From Pseudomonas chlororaphis (GTDB lineage Bacteria; Pseudomonadota; Gammaproteobacteria; Pseudomonadales; Pseudomonadaceae): a stretch of 64,000 nt of DNA. The stretch is taken from contig NZ_JSFK01000001.1 of the NCBI RefSeq assembly GCF_000783395.1, positions 663,673-727,672 of the forward strand. The letters run 5' to 3'. Made by a program: the position numbers and the translations under genes. The stretch's first letter is position 1. The number at the start of each line of letters is the position of its first letter. The notes under the pieces are model-generated. The model made no database searches and was not told the DNA's origin. It saw only the letters and a program-made list of their open reading frames with translations. Positions 7,772 through 16,677 of the stretch are shown here, piece after piece.

Positions 7772-9082
7772 ATGCAGGTTTCGAGCACTGGTGTTTCGCG
7801 TACCCGGCAAGTGGTCGCTGCGGTTATCGGCAACGCGCTGGAATGGTATGACTTCATCGTTTACGGCTTTCTGGCGAGCATCATTGCCCGGCAGTTCTTC
7901 CCCTCCGAAGATGGCTACGCTTCGCTGCTGATGGCGCTGGCGACCTTCGGCGTGGGCTTCTTCATGCGTCCGGTGGGCGGCATCCTGCTTGGCATGTATT
8001 CCGACCGCAAGGGGCGCAAAGCGGCGATGCAGCTGATCATTCGGCTGATGACCGTGTCGATCGCGCTGATCGCGTTTGCGCCGAGCTACGCCGCCATCGG
8101 CATGGGCGCGCCGCTGCTGATCGTGGTTGCGCGGATGCTGCAAGGCTTCGCCACCGGCGGCGAATACGCCAGCGCCACGGCGTTTCTGGTGGAGAGCGCG
8201 CCAGCCCATCGCAAAGGCTTGTACGGGTCGTGGCAACTGGTCGGGCAATGCCTGGCGGTGTTTGCCGGCGCGGCGATGGTGGCGCTGGTCACCCATGTGT
8301 TTTCGCCCGAGGCGCTGGACACCTGGGGCTGGCGGATTCCGTTTGTGATCGGTCTGCTGATCGGCCCGGTCGGCTTGTGGATTCGCAAGCACATGGAAGA
8401 ACCGGAAGAGTTTCTCGAAGCGCGCAAGAAAGCCAAAGGTGACGCGCCCGGCCTGTGGCAGGTGATCCGCGAACACCGTCGCAGCCTGTTGGTATCCATG
8501 GGCCTGGCCAGCGGTGCGACGGTGTCGTTTTACGTGGTGCTGGTGAACATGCCGACCTTCGCCCACACCAATCTCGGCTTGCCGCTGGATCAGGTGTTGC
8601 TGGTGCAGATGCTTGCGGTGGCGCTGATGACCGTAGTGATTCCGTTCTCCGGCGCGCTGTCGGATCGCCTCGGTCGTCGTCCGGTATTGATGGCGTTCAC
8701 CCTGGCGTTTTTCGTGATGGTCTATCCGCTTTACGTGTGGGTCGCCGCAGCGCCATCCATCGAGCGCTTGCTGGTGATGCAACTGCTGCTGTGCAGTGCG
8801 ATTGGCGGCTTCTTCGGCCCGGCGCCAACGGCACTGGCCGAGCAGTTCCCGATTGAAGTGCGCTCCACCGGCGTGTCCGTCGCCTACAACGTGGCGGTGA
8901 TGGTGTTCGGCGGCTTCGCACCGCTGATCGTCACCTGGCTGAGCAAGGTGTTGAACACCCCGGTGGCGCCATCCTTCTATGTGTTGTTCGCTTGCCTGCT
9001 GACCTTGCTCGGTACTTACTGTCTGCACGAGGCGCCGCGCACGAAGAAATCCGTAGCGCTCAATCTGGGAGTCAAACCGTGA
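7772..9082 (+). CDS. MHS-family (MFS) metabolite:proton symporter
   Basis: This 436-residue protein has 12 predicted membrane segments and the marks of the metabolite:H+ symporter family. These are GNALEWYDFIVYGFLASIIA near the N-terminus, the loop SDRKGRKAAM, and GEYASATAFLVESAPAHRKG after helix 4. Relatives import alpha-ketoglutarate, citrate, shikimate or proline betaine. The ATG at 7772 has GGAG seven bases upstream. The GTG of the following amidase overlaps its stop codon, so import and hydrolysis are coupled; the substrate is probably what the amidase or M20 enzyme cleaves. Confidence 0.85.
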   Translation: MQVSSTGVSRTRQVVAAVIGNALEWYDFIVYGFLASIIARQFFPSEDGYASLLMALATFGVGFFMRPVGGILLGMYSDRKGRKAAMQLIIRLMTVSIALIAFAPSYAAIGMGAPLLIVVARMLQGFATGGEYASATAFLVESAPAHRKGLYGSWQLVGQCLAVFAGAAMVALVTHVFSPEALDTWGWRIPFVIGLLIGPVGLWIRKHMEEPEEFLEARKKAKGDAPGLWQVIREHRRSLLVSMGLASGATVSFYVVLVNMPTFAHTNLGLPLDQVLLVQMLAVALMTVVIPFSGALSDRLGRRPVLMAFTLAFFVMVYPLYVWVAAAPSIERLLVMQLLLCSAIGGFFGPAPTALAEQFPIEVRSTGVSVAYNVAVMVFGGFAPLIVTWLSKVLNTPVAPSFYVLFACLLTLLGTYCLHEAPRTKKSVALNLGVKP

Positions 9083-10536
9083 AACCGTTAGCGATTGATC
9101 CGCTTGTTGCCCTCGACGCCGAGGCGTTGTCGCGGTCGATTCATGCGCGCCAAGTGTCGTGCCGTGAAGTGATGCAGGCCTATCTGGCGCACATCGAACG
9201 CTTCAACCCACAGGTCAATGCGCTGGTGTCGTTGCGCGCTGAAGAAGACCTGCTGCGCGAAGCCGATGACTGCGACCGGCAACTCGATCGCGGCCAGTCG
9301 AAAGGCTGGATGCACGGCATGCCGCAGGCAATCAAAGATCTCGCGGCCACCGCCGGACTTCGCACGACCATGGGCTCGCCACTGTTCGCCGAGCAGGTGC
9401 CGCAACACGATGCGATCAGCGTGGCGCGGGTGCGTGATTGCGGCGCGATCATCATCGGCAAAACCAATGTGCCGGAATTCGGCCTCGGTTCGCAGACCTA
9501 CAACAGCGTGTTTGGCACCACCACCAATGCCTATGATTCAAGCCTGATTGCCGGTGGCAGCAGCGGCGGGGCTGCGGTCGCGTTGGCCTTGCGCTTGCTG
9601 CCGGTGGCCGATGGCAGCGACATGATGGGCTCGCTGCGCAACCCGGCGGCCTTCAATAACGTCTTCGGTTTTCGCCCGTCGCAAGGCCGGGTGCCGCACG
9701 GGCCGATGCCGGAAGTGTTCGTCCAGCAACTGGCCACCGAAGGGCCGATGGGCCGCACGGTCACCGACGTTGCGCGGTTGCTGTCGATTCAGGCCGGCTA
9801 CGATCCGCGCGTGCCACTGTCGCTGAAAGATGCACCGGGCAACTATGCCGAAGGCCTGCAACAGGATTTCACCGATGTACGCATTGGCTGGCTCGGCGAC
9901 TACAACGGCTATCTGCCGATGGACGACGGTGTGTTGAGCCTGTGCGAATCGGCGCTGGCGGATTTCAGCGCCCTGGGCTGTCAGGTCGAAGCCTGTCAGC
10001 CGGATTTCGCCATGGCGCGCCTATGGCAGACCTGGCTGACTCATCGGCATTTTCTGGTGCAGGGCAGCCTTGGCGCGGCCTACGCCGACCCGCGTAAACG
10101 CCCGTTGCTCAAGCCAGAGGCGCAGTGGGAAGTCGAGGGCGGTTTGCGCCTGACCGCCGCCGATGTCTACCAAGCGTCGGTCGACCGCAGCGAGTGGTAT
10201 CGCGCTCTGAGCGAGTTGTTCCAGCGTTACGATTTCCTGCTGTTGCCCACCGCGCAAGTGTTCCCTTTTGATGCACAGCAGCCGTGGCCGCGCGTCGTCG
10301 GCGGGCAGAGCATGGACACTTATCACCGCTGGATGGAGGTGGTCATCGGCCCGACTCTGGCCGGGTTACCGAGCATCAGCGTGCCGGTCGGTTTCAACCC
10401 GGCGGGGCTGCCGATGGGCCTGCAAATCATCGGCCCGGCCCAGGCTGATCGGGCGGTGCTGCAACTGGCTTATGCCCACGAACAACTGACCCGTTGGGTC
10501 GAACGCTGCCCGCCGACATGCCTGCAATCAGCCTGA
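9079..10536 (+). CDS. Amidase (amidase-signature family), GTG start
   Basis: This 485-residue enzyme has the Ser-cisSer-Lys triad layout. Lys86 lies in PQAIKDLAA, the cis-Ser in AGGSSGGAA (about 161) and the nucleophile Ser185 in SDMMGSLRNPA. The start is GTG 9079, overlapping the permease stop as GTGA; an upstream in-frame ATG would lie inside the permease gene. The C-terminal part (PSISVPVGFNPAGLPMGLQIIG) is standard. The family hydrolyses amides to acid plus ammonia. With the M20 enzyme, permease and IclR regulator this looks like uptake and breakdown of one amide compound. Confidence 0.85.
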   Translation: MKPLAIDPLVALDAEALSRSIHARQVSCREVMQAYLAHIERFNPQVNALVSLRAEEDLLREADDCDRQLDRGQSKGWMHGMPQAIKDLAATAGLRTTMGSPLFAEQVPQHDAISVARVRDCGAIIIGKTNVPEFGLGSQTYNSVFGTTTNAYDSSLIAGGSSGGAAVALALRLLPVADGSDMMGSLRNPAAFNNVFGFRPSQGRVPHGPMPEVFVQQLATEGPMGRTVTDVARLLSIQAGYDPRVPLSLKDAPGNYAEGLQQDFTDVRIGWLGDYNGYLPMDDGVLSLCESALADFSALGCQVEACQPDFAMARLWQTWLTHRHFLVQGSLGAAYADPRKRPLLKPEAQWEVEGGLRLTAADVYQASVDRSEWYRALSELFQRYDFLLLPTAQVFPFDAQQPWPRVVGGQSMDTYHRWMEVVIGPTLAGLPSISVPVGFNPAGLPMGLQIIGPAQADRAVLQLAYAHEQLTRWVERCPPTCLQSA

Positions 10537-10595
10537 GCGGCCCGCATTTTGCTGCACAAAGTGCTCATCCATCTGCACGCAGGGAGATTGATCAC

Positions 10596-11366
10596 ATGGG
10601 CAGCAAAGCAGATACCGGCAGCGTGCGCTCGGTCGAACGGGCGCTGGCCATCGTCGAATTGCTCGGCGAGCATCAGGCGCTGGGACTGGAGGAATTGCAC
10701 TACCTCACGGGTCTGCCGAAAGCCACGGTGTCGCGAATGCTCGCGACCTTGCAGGAGCAGGGCTGGATCTATCGCGGCCTCAGTGACCGCCGTTACCGCT
10801 TGTGCGCCAAGCGTCTGTTTGGCGATCGTCAGCAGCGCTTCAAGCGGCATCTGGTGGAGAGCGCAGCGCCGATGTTGCTGGAACTGAGCGAGCGCACCGG
10901 GCTGGTCGCGGATCTGTCGTGTTTCGATGGCGAGCGGGTCGAGGTGATGGAAAGCGCGATCCCGCAGGTGCTGCGCAAACGTTATCCGAACAACTGCCAG
11001 ATCGTCGGGCATCACGCCAGCCTGTTTCATTCGGCAATGGGCCGGGCGTGCCTCGGCGAGTTGGCCAGTGATGAGGTTGAGCGCCTGGCCGAGCGGGAGC
11101 AGTTGCGTGATGAAGGCGTGTTTCGTGTGACCGAGCAGGCGTTGCATCAGGGTTTTGGCCAGCGCACGGAAGGCTATTGGGAGTACCCGGTGCGTTTGCC
11201 GTTTCTGATTCGCGCGGTGGCGTTGCCGATTCGTGCTGAAGGCAAGTTGGTGGGCAGCATGGCGCTGCACTGGCCGATGGATCAGGCGCCGGTGGAGCGG
11301 GTGTTGAGTCTGCATCTGAATAGTCTGGCGGCGACGATTGGCGATGTGCAGCAGGTATTGGCCTGA
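10596..11366 (+). CDS. IclR-family transcriptional regulator
   Basis: This 256-residue regulator has an N-terminal winged helix (VRSVERALAIVELLG, LTGLPKATVSRMLATLQEQGWI). A C-terminal IclR effector domain follows, with the conserved VALPIRAEGKLVGSMAL strand. ATG 10596 follows AGGGAG at a suitable distance; upstream in-frame starts would overlap the amidase. It is the last gene of the M20/permease/amidase run and is the natural candidate to control it, either as repressor or activator. Confidence 0.85.
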   Translation: MGSKADTGSVRSVERALAIVELLGEHQALGLEELHYLTGLPKATVSRMLATLQEQGWIYRGLSDRRYRLCAKRLFGDRQQRFKRHLVESAAPMLLELSERTGLVADLSCFDGERVEVMESAIPQVLRKRYPNNCQIVGHHASLFHSAMGRACLGELASDEVERLAEREQLRDEGVFRVTEQALHQGFGQRTEGYWEYPVRLPFLIRAVALPIRAEGKLVGSMALHWPMDQAPVERVLSLHLNSLAATIGDVQQVLA

Positions 11367-11372
11367 CAACCG

Positions 11373-11446
11373 AAAGATCGCAGCCTGCGGCAGCTCTTAC
11401 AGGATCGGGTCCACCCCGTAGGAGCTGCCGAAGGCTGCGATCTTTT
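11373..11446. repeat. REP pair, family B
   Basis: Inverted arms related to GTAGGAGCTGCCGAAGGCTG and ending in GATCTTTT. The left arm has diverged (CCTGCGGCAGCTCTTAC). Three more copies lie at 16570, 19645 and 35973. Confidence 0.85.
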
Positions 11447-11516
11447 GATCTTGATGTTGCAATAACTTTGGGGGCGGTTAAGGTTCGTGCAGGTTTATCG
11501 GCCCCACGAGTGTTCC

Positions 11517-12107
11517 ATGTTCAACCGCTCCCTCTGTGCAACCCTGTCCAGCCTGTTGCTCGCCGCCGTCGCGCTGCCGGCACAGGCCAATTGGTACCTG
11601 GACGGCGAGTCGTCGCGGCTGTCGTTCGTCAGCACGAAAAACGCCAATGTTTCCGAAGTGCAGCGCTTTCTGGTGCTGCACGGCAAGGTCGACCCTAACG
11701 GTCGCGCCGAAGTCGAAGTCGAGCTGGACTCGATCAACAGCGGTATCCCGCTGCGCGATGAGCGCATGCGCAAGGAGCTGTTCCAGATCGAGCAATTCCC
11801 CGAAGCGACCATCACCACCCAGATCGACCTGCGCCCGATCAACGATCTGGCCCCCGGTGCGCAGCTGGAGTTACGTCTGCCGCTGACCGTAAACCTGCAC
11901 GGCAAGCAACACGAATACCCCGCCGAACTGCTGGCGACGCGTCTCGATGATCGTCGTTTTCAAGTGGTCACCCTTGAGCCGCTGGTGATCAACGCTGAAG
12001 ATTTCGATCTGCTGCCGGGGCTGGAAAGCCTGCGCAAACTCGCCGATCTGTCGGCCATCAGTCTGTCGGTGCCGGTGGGTGCGGTGCTGATCTTCACGGC
12101 GCGCTGA
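11517..12107 (+). CDS. YceI-family periplasmic protein
   Basis: This 196-residue protein has a signal peptide ending ALPAQA and a lipocalin-like YceI domain (NWYLDGESSRLSFVSTKN, SINSGIPLRDERMRKELF, LPLTVNLHGKQHEYPAELL). YceI proteins form a beta-barrel that can hold a polyisoprenoid; the physiological role is unclear, although osmotic or pH stress induction is known for E. coli YceI. I took ATG 11517 because the signal peptide starts there. The next gene begins one base after its stop, so the two are cotranscribed. Confidence 0.85.
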   Translation: MFNRSLCATLSSLLLAAVALPAQANWYLDGESSRLSFVSTKNANVSEVQRFLVLHGKVDPNGRAEVEVELDSINSGIPLRDERMRKELFQIEQFPEATITTQIDLRPINDLAPGAQLELRLPLTVNLHGKQHEYPAELLATRLDDRRFQVVTLEPLVINAEDFDLLPGLESLRKLADLSAISLSVPVGAVLIFTAR

Positions 12108-12108
12108 C

Positions 12109-13266
12109 ATGCGCGGCGCGGTGTTCCCGTGGCGGGATGGCAACCGGTTCGAACTGTTGATCGACGGCCCGCAATTCTTTCCGCGCATGCTCGAGCAGAT
12201 TGCTGGCGCTCAGGAGCAGATCGAACTCGAACTGTACCTGGTCGAGGCCGGCGCCTGTGCCGAAACCATCGTCCAGGCACTGGTGCTGGCGGCCGAGCGT
12301 GGCGTGCGCGTGCGTTGCCTGTTCGATGATTACGGCAGCCTGGCGTTTACGCTCAATCTGCGCCAGCGCCTGACTCATGCCGGGGTCGAACTGCGTTTCT
12401 ACAATCGGCTGAACTGGCGGCGCTGGGTCGGCAACTTCTATCGGGATCACCGCAAATTGCTGCTGGTCGATCAATGTCTGGCTGTGGTCGGTGGCACCGG
12501 TGTCACCGATGAGTTCTGGACGCCGGGCCATGACACCAGCGAATGGCACGAAGTGATGGTCGAGATCCGCGGCCCGTTGGTGATCGACTGGCAATTGCTG
12601 TTTGATCGCCAATGGATTGCCAACCGCTATCGCCGCGCCTGGCGCCCGGCCGCGCATTTCGGCTTGCCGCGATTACCGCGCGTACCGGACAAGGGCGAGG
12701 GCATGGGCCGTGTGGCGTATGCCGACGCCCGCCAGCACCGTGACATTCTGCAATCGCTGTTCCGCGCTTTGAACAGCGGGCAAAAACGCATCTGGATGGC
12801 CACGCCGTACTTCCTGCCAACCTGGAAAATCCGCCGCTCCCTGCGCAAGGCTGCGGCGCGCGGTGTCGATGTGCGGCTGCTGCTCACCGGGCCGCGCACT
12901 GATCATCCGTCAGTGCGCTACGCCGGGCATCGCTACTACCCACGACTGCTCAAGGCCGGGGTGCAGATCTTCGAGTACCAGCCGTGCTTTCTGCATTTGA
13001 AAATGGTGCTGGTAGACGATTGGGTGAGCATCGGCTCGTGCAACTTTGACCACTGGAACCTGCGCTTCAATCTGGAGGCGAATCTGGAGGCGCTGGATCC
13101 GTCGTTGACGGCAGCGGTGCAGGCGAGTTTTGTGAAGGACTTCGGGCTGAGTCAGCAGGTGAGCCTGGAGGAGTGGCAACGCCGGCCGTTGTGGCGGCGG
13201 GTCAAGCAGCGGGTTTGGGGATGGGTGGATCGCTTGGTCGTCAATCTGCTGGATCGCCGGGGATAG
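12109..13266 (+). CDS. Phospholipase D / cardiolipin synthase-like enzyme (ClsB type)
   Basis: This 385-residue protein has two HKD motifs, HRKLLLVD in the first half and HLKMVLVD in the second, each followed by a GG or GSCNFD loop as in the PLD superfamily. It has no N-terminal membrane helices, which fits ClsB/YbhO rather than ClsA. ClsB-type enzymes make cardiolipin or phosphatidylglycerol by phosphatidyl transfer at the inner membrane. ATG 12109 lies one base after the yceI-type stop codon. The pairing of a lipid-binding periplasmic protein and a cardiolipin synthase suggests an envelope role. Confidence 0.8.
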   Translation: MRGAVFPWRDGNRFELLIDGPQFFPRMLEQIAGAQEQIELELYLVEAGACAETIVQALVLAAERGVRVRCLFDDYGSLAFTLNLRQRLTHAGVELRFYNRLNWRRWVGNFYRDHRKLLLVDQCLAVVGGTGVTDEFWTPGHDTSEWHEVMVEIRGPLVIDWQLLFDRQWIANRYRRAWRPAAHFGLPRLPRVPDKGEGMGRVAYADARQHRDILQSLFRALNSGQKRIWMATPYFLPTWKIRRSLRKAAARGVDVRLLLTGPRTDHPSVRYAGHRYYPRLLKAGVQIFEYQPCFLHLKMVLVDDWVSIGSCNFDHWNLRFNLEANLEALDPSLTAAVQASFVKDFGLSQQVSLEEWQRRPLWRRVKQRVWGWVDRLVVNLLDRRG

Positions 13267-13284
13267 TTGCTACACCAAAAAACA

Positions 13285-13377
13285 CTGTGGGAGCTGGCTT
13301 GCCAGCGATGGCGGAGTATCAGTCAACAGAGATGTTGAATGTGCCGGCCTCATCGCTGGCAAGCCAGCTCCCACAGG
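13285..13377. repeat. REPIN, family A
   Basis: An inverted pair of family-A units between the convergent phospholipase D and bglX genes. Confidence 0.88.
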
Positions 13378-13397
13378 TTTATGTGTTGCCTGAAAAA

Positions 13398-15689
13398 TTA
13401 CAGCAGTTCAAAGCTCTGCTGCGTCACCTCCTGGGAATCCAGGCCGATCTGCACGTTGAACTTGCCAGGCTCTGCCGCGTATTTGAGCTGGGCGTTATAG
13501 AACTTCAGGTCATCCTCGGTGATGGTGAAGTGCATGACTTTCTGTTCACCGGCCTTGAGCATGATTTTCTGGAAGTTCTTCAGTTCTTTCACCGGGCGAA
13601 TCATCGAGCCAGTGACGTCCTGAATGTACAACTGCACCACGGTTTCGCCGTCACGCTTGCCGGTGTTTTTCACCATGACGCTGGCGTCGAGCTTGCCGGT
13701 GGCGTTCAGTGTGGTCGACGACAGGGCCATGTCGCTCAGGGCGAAGTTGGTGTAGCTCAGGCCGTAACCGAACGGGAACAGCGGCCCGGTGGTGTCATCG
13801 AAATACTGCGAGGTGTAGTTGCCCGGTTTGCCCGGCGTGAACGGCCGGCCAATGCTCAGGTGGTTGTAGTAAGTCGGGATCTGGCCCACGGAGCGCGGGA
13901 AGGTCACCGGCAGTTTGCCCGACGGGTTGTAGTCGCCGAACAGCACGTCAGCGATGGCGTTGCCGCCCTCGGTGCCGCTGAACCAGGTTTCCAGAATCGC
14001 GTCAGCCGACTGGTTCTCTTCGAGAATGGTCAGCGGGCGGCCGTTCATCAGCACCAATACCAGCGGTTTGCCGGTGGCTTTCAGCGCGCGGATCAGTTCG
14101 CGCTGGGTTTCCGGGATGTTCAGGTCGGTGCGGCTGGAGGACTCGTGGGACATGCCACGGGATTCACCTACCGCTGCAACGATCACGTCAGCGTCCTTGG
14201 CAGCTTTCACTGCTTCGTCGATCAGCACGTTGGCCGGGCGCGGATCGTCGACCACTTCCGGGGCATCGAAGTTGAGGAAGTTCAGGTAGTCGAGCACTTT
14301 CTTGTCGCTGGTGATGTTGGCGCCACGGGCGTAGATCAGGTTCGACTTATTGCCGATCACCGAACTCATGCCATCGAACAGCGTCACCGATTGCGCAGGG
14401 CGCCCGGCGGCAGCCCAACTGCCCATCATGTCGATCGGCGCTTTGGCCAACGGGCCGACCAGCGCGACTTTCGCATCTTTCTTCAGCGGCAGCGTTTCGT
14501 TCTGGTTCTTCAGCAACACCATGCTGCGCCGCGCGACTTCGCGGGCCTCGGCGCGGTGCAGACGGCTCTCGGCGTAGGTGTCGGCCGGATCATCTTCAGC
14601 CTTGCCGATGCGCAGGTACGGGTCCTTGAACAGGCCCATGTCGTACTTGGCCGCGAGCACTTCGCGCACGGCGTTGTCGATGTCTTTCTGCTCGATCTCA
14701 CCGGACTTGAGCAGCCCCGGCAGCTCTTTGCCGTACAGGGTGTCGTTCATGCTCATGTCGATGCCGGCCTTGATCGCCAGCTTCGCCGCTTCACGACCGT
14801 CGCGGGCCACGCCGTGCTTGATCAGCTCGAAAATTGCACCGTGGTCACTGACCGCCAGGCCTTTGAAGCCCCAGTCGCGGCGCAGCAGATCGTTCATCAG
14901 CCAGGTGTTGGCGGTGGCCGGAATGCCGTTGATCGAGTTCAAAGCGACCATCACACCACCGGCGCCGGCATCGATCGCGGCGCGGTACGGCGGCAGGTAA
15001 TCCTGGTACATCTTCACCGGACTCATGTCGACGGTGTTGTAGTCGCGACCGCCCTCGACCGCGCCGTACAGGGCGAAGTGCTTGACGCTGGCCATGATGC
15101 TGTCAGCCGCGCTCGGGGTGGCGCCCTGATAGGCGCGAACCATGACGCCGGCGATGCGCGAGGTCAGGTAGGTGTCTTCACCGAAACCTTCGGAGCTGCG
15201 GCCCCAGCGCGGGTCGCGGGAGATGTCGACCATCGGCGCGAAGGTGATGTCGAGGCTGTCGGCAGCGGCTTCTTTAGCGGCAACGCGCCCGGACTGGCCG
15301 ATGGCGTCCATGTCCCAGCTCGAGGCGAGAGCCAGCGGAATCGGGAAAATCGTACGGTGACCGTGGATCACGTCGTACGCGAAAAACATCGGAATCTTCA
15401 GGCGACTGCGCATGGCAGCATCCTGCATCGGCCGGTTTTCCGCGCGGGTGATCGAGTTGAACGTGCCGCCGATGTTGCCGGCGGCGATTTCCTTGCGGAT
15501 CAGCTCGCGGGGCATTTCCGGGCCGATGCTGATCAGGCGCAACTGGCCGATCTTTTCATCGAGGGTCATCTGGTTCATCAGGTTGCTGATGAACGCGTCC
15601 TTGTTTTCCAGGGGTACCGGGGTCGTGGCGGCCAATACTTGATGACTGGCCAGGCTGACGAACAGACCCAGCAAACACAGCTTCTTCAT
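13398..15689 (-). CDS. bglX: Periplasmic beta-glucosidase BglX (GH3)
   Basis: This 763-residue secreted glycosidase has a signal peptide (MKKLCLLGLFVSLASHQVLA). Its GH3 (alpha/beta)8 domain contains KHFALYGAVEGGRDYNTVDMS and the nucleophile Asp282 in LAVSDHGAIFE. An alpha/beta sandwich follows (VALVGPLAKAPIDMMGSWAA), and a fibronectin III-like C-terminal domain ends the protein. Length matches E. coli BglX. It hydrolyses beta-linked glucose from oligosaccharides in the periplasm. ATG 15689 is chosen because the signal peptide begins there. It is monocistronic and divergent from lemA. Confidence 0.92.
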   Translation of the reverse strand: MKKLCLLGLFVSLASHQVLAATTPVPLENKDAFISNLMNQMTLDEKIGQLRLISIGPEMPRELIRKEIAAGNIGGTFNSITRAENRPMQDAAMRSRLKIPMFFAYDVIHGHRTIFPIPLALASSWDMDAIGQSGRVAAKEAAADSLDITFAPMVDISRDPRWGRSSEGFGEDTYLTSRIAGVMVRAYQGATPSAADSIMASVKHFALYGAVEGGRDYNTVDMSPVKMYQDYLPPYRAAIDAGAGGVMVALNSINGIPATANTWLMNDLLRRDWGFKGLAVSDHGAIFELIKHGVARDGREAAKLAIKAGIDMSMNDTLYGKELPGLLKSGEIEQKDIDNAVREVLAAKYDMGLFKDPYLRIGKAEDDPADTYAESRLHRAEAREVARRSMVLLKNQNETLPLKKDAKVALVGPLAKAPIDMMGSWAAAGRPAQSVTLFDGMSSVIGNKSNLIYARGANITSDKKVLDYLNFLNFDAPEVVDDPRPANVLIDEAVKAAKDADVIVAAVGESRGMSHESSSRTDLNIPETQRELIRALKATGKPLVLVLMNGRPLTILEENQSADAILETWFSGTEGGNAIADVLFGDYNPSGKLPVTFPRSVGQIPTYYNHLSIGRPFTPGKPGNYTSQYFDDTTGPLFPFGYGLSYTNFALSDMALSSTTLNATGKLDASVMVKNTGKRDGETVVQLYIQDVTGSMIRPVKELKNFQKIMLKAGEQKVMHFTITEDDLKFYNAQLKYAAEPGKFNVQIGLDSQEVTQQSFELL

Positions 15690-15950
15690 GAATATTTTTC
15701 TCAAGGGCCCAAGCGGCAATGCAACGCCGGCCAGCCAAAATTTAGGGAGCGACTATTGTTGTTCGGGTACAGGCTCAAAGAAACAGAGCCAAAAACGGCA
15801 GCCGACACTTGGCAGCATGATCACGCAGGGCACTTTTTAGCCCATTGCCCCGTCGTAATCCAGCGACGCGGCCGATTATGCCCCAAGAGCCCGCTGAGAA
15901 TGTTTCGCGCTCGGTTTTTATAATGATATGTGCCAAGGAGCATCACCGCG

Positions 15951-16559
15951 ATGAATGTAAGCCCAACCAATCGCTCGCGTTTGCAGGTCGCCACACTGCT
16001 GGTGCTGGCCACGCTGTTGACCGCGTGCGGCATCAACAATATCCCGACCCTCGACGAACAGGCCAAAGCCGCATGGGGCCAGGTGCAGAACCAGTACCAG
16101 CGCCGCGCCGACCTGATCCCCAATCTGGTGGAAACGGTCAAGGGTTACGCCAAGCATGAAGAGGAAACGCTCACGGCAGTGATTGAGGCGCGGGCGAAAG
16201 CCACGTCGATTCAGGTCGACGCCAGCACTCTCGACAATCCGGAAAAGCTCAAGCAGTTCCAGCAGGCGCAGGATCAACTGACCGGCGCATTGAGTCGTTT
16301 GATGGTGGTTTCCGAGCGTTATCCGGATCTGAAGGCCAACCAGAACTTCCTCGCCCTGCAATCGCAACTTGAGGGCACGGAAAACCGCATCGCCGTGGCG
16401 CGCCGCGATTTCATTCTCGCGGTGCAGAAATACAACACCGAAATCCGCACCTTCCCCGGTCGCCTCTGGCACAGCGTGATGTACAGCGATCTGCCGATCC
16501 GCGAAACCTTCGAAGCCACCACGCCGGATGCCGATAAGGCACCCCAGGTCAAATTCTGA
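15951..16559 (+). CDS. lemA: LemA-family lipoprotein
   Basis: This 202-residue protein has an N-terminal lipoprotein signal with lipobox LTAC, then the conserved LemA domain (TLDEQAKAAWGQVQNQYQRRADLIPNLV, with helical repeats to FPGRLWHSVMY). AAGGAG lies ahead of ATG 15951. LemA proteins are membrane-attached coiled helical bundles of unclear biochemical role, often next to TPM-domain proteins. Exactly that occurs here, with two TPM genes following on the same strand, so the three probably act together at the envelope. Confidence 0.87.
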   Translation: MNVSPTNRSRLQVATLLVLATLLTACGINNIPTLDEQAKAAWGQVQNQYQRRADLIPNLVETVKGYAKHEEETLTAVIEARAKATSIQVDASTLDNPEKLKQFQQAQDQLTGALSRLMVVSERYPDLKANQNFLALQSQLEGTENRIAVARRDFILAVQKYNTEIRTFPGRLWHSVMYSDLPIRETFEATTPDADKAPQVKF

Positions 16560-16569
16560 GAACACACCT

Positions 16570-16657
16570 GTGTAGGAGCTGCCGAAGGCTGCGATCTTTT
16601 GACGTTGGTTGGTAAAAAAACAAGATCAAAAGATCGCAGCCTTCGGCAGCTCCTACA
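16570..16657. repeat. REP pair, family B
   Basis: Near-perfect inverted arms GTAGGAGCTGCCGAAGGCTG ending GATCTTTT, with a spacer of about 25 bases. It lies between lemA and the first TPM gene; as a strong stem-loop it may modulate their shared transcript. Confidence 0.9.
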
Positions 16658-16677
16658 AGGGAACGCTGGGGGTATGC

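Noticed and set aside
7385..9028. Minus-strand frame of 547 codons opposite the MHS permease
   Set aside because: Composition is dominated by His, Gln and Arg without any domain; it is a shadow of the permease gene.
13173..15923. Plus-strand open frame of 916 codons opposite bglX
   Set aside because: It lies antisense to a clear GH3 gene, runs through a REPIN, and reads as His/Val/Gln-rich low-meaning protein. Long antisense frames are common in high-GC DNA.
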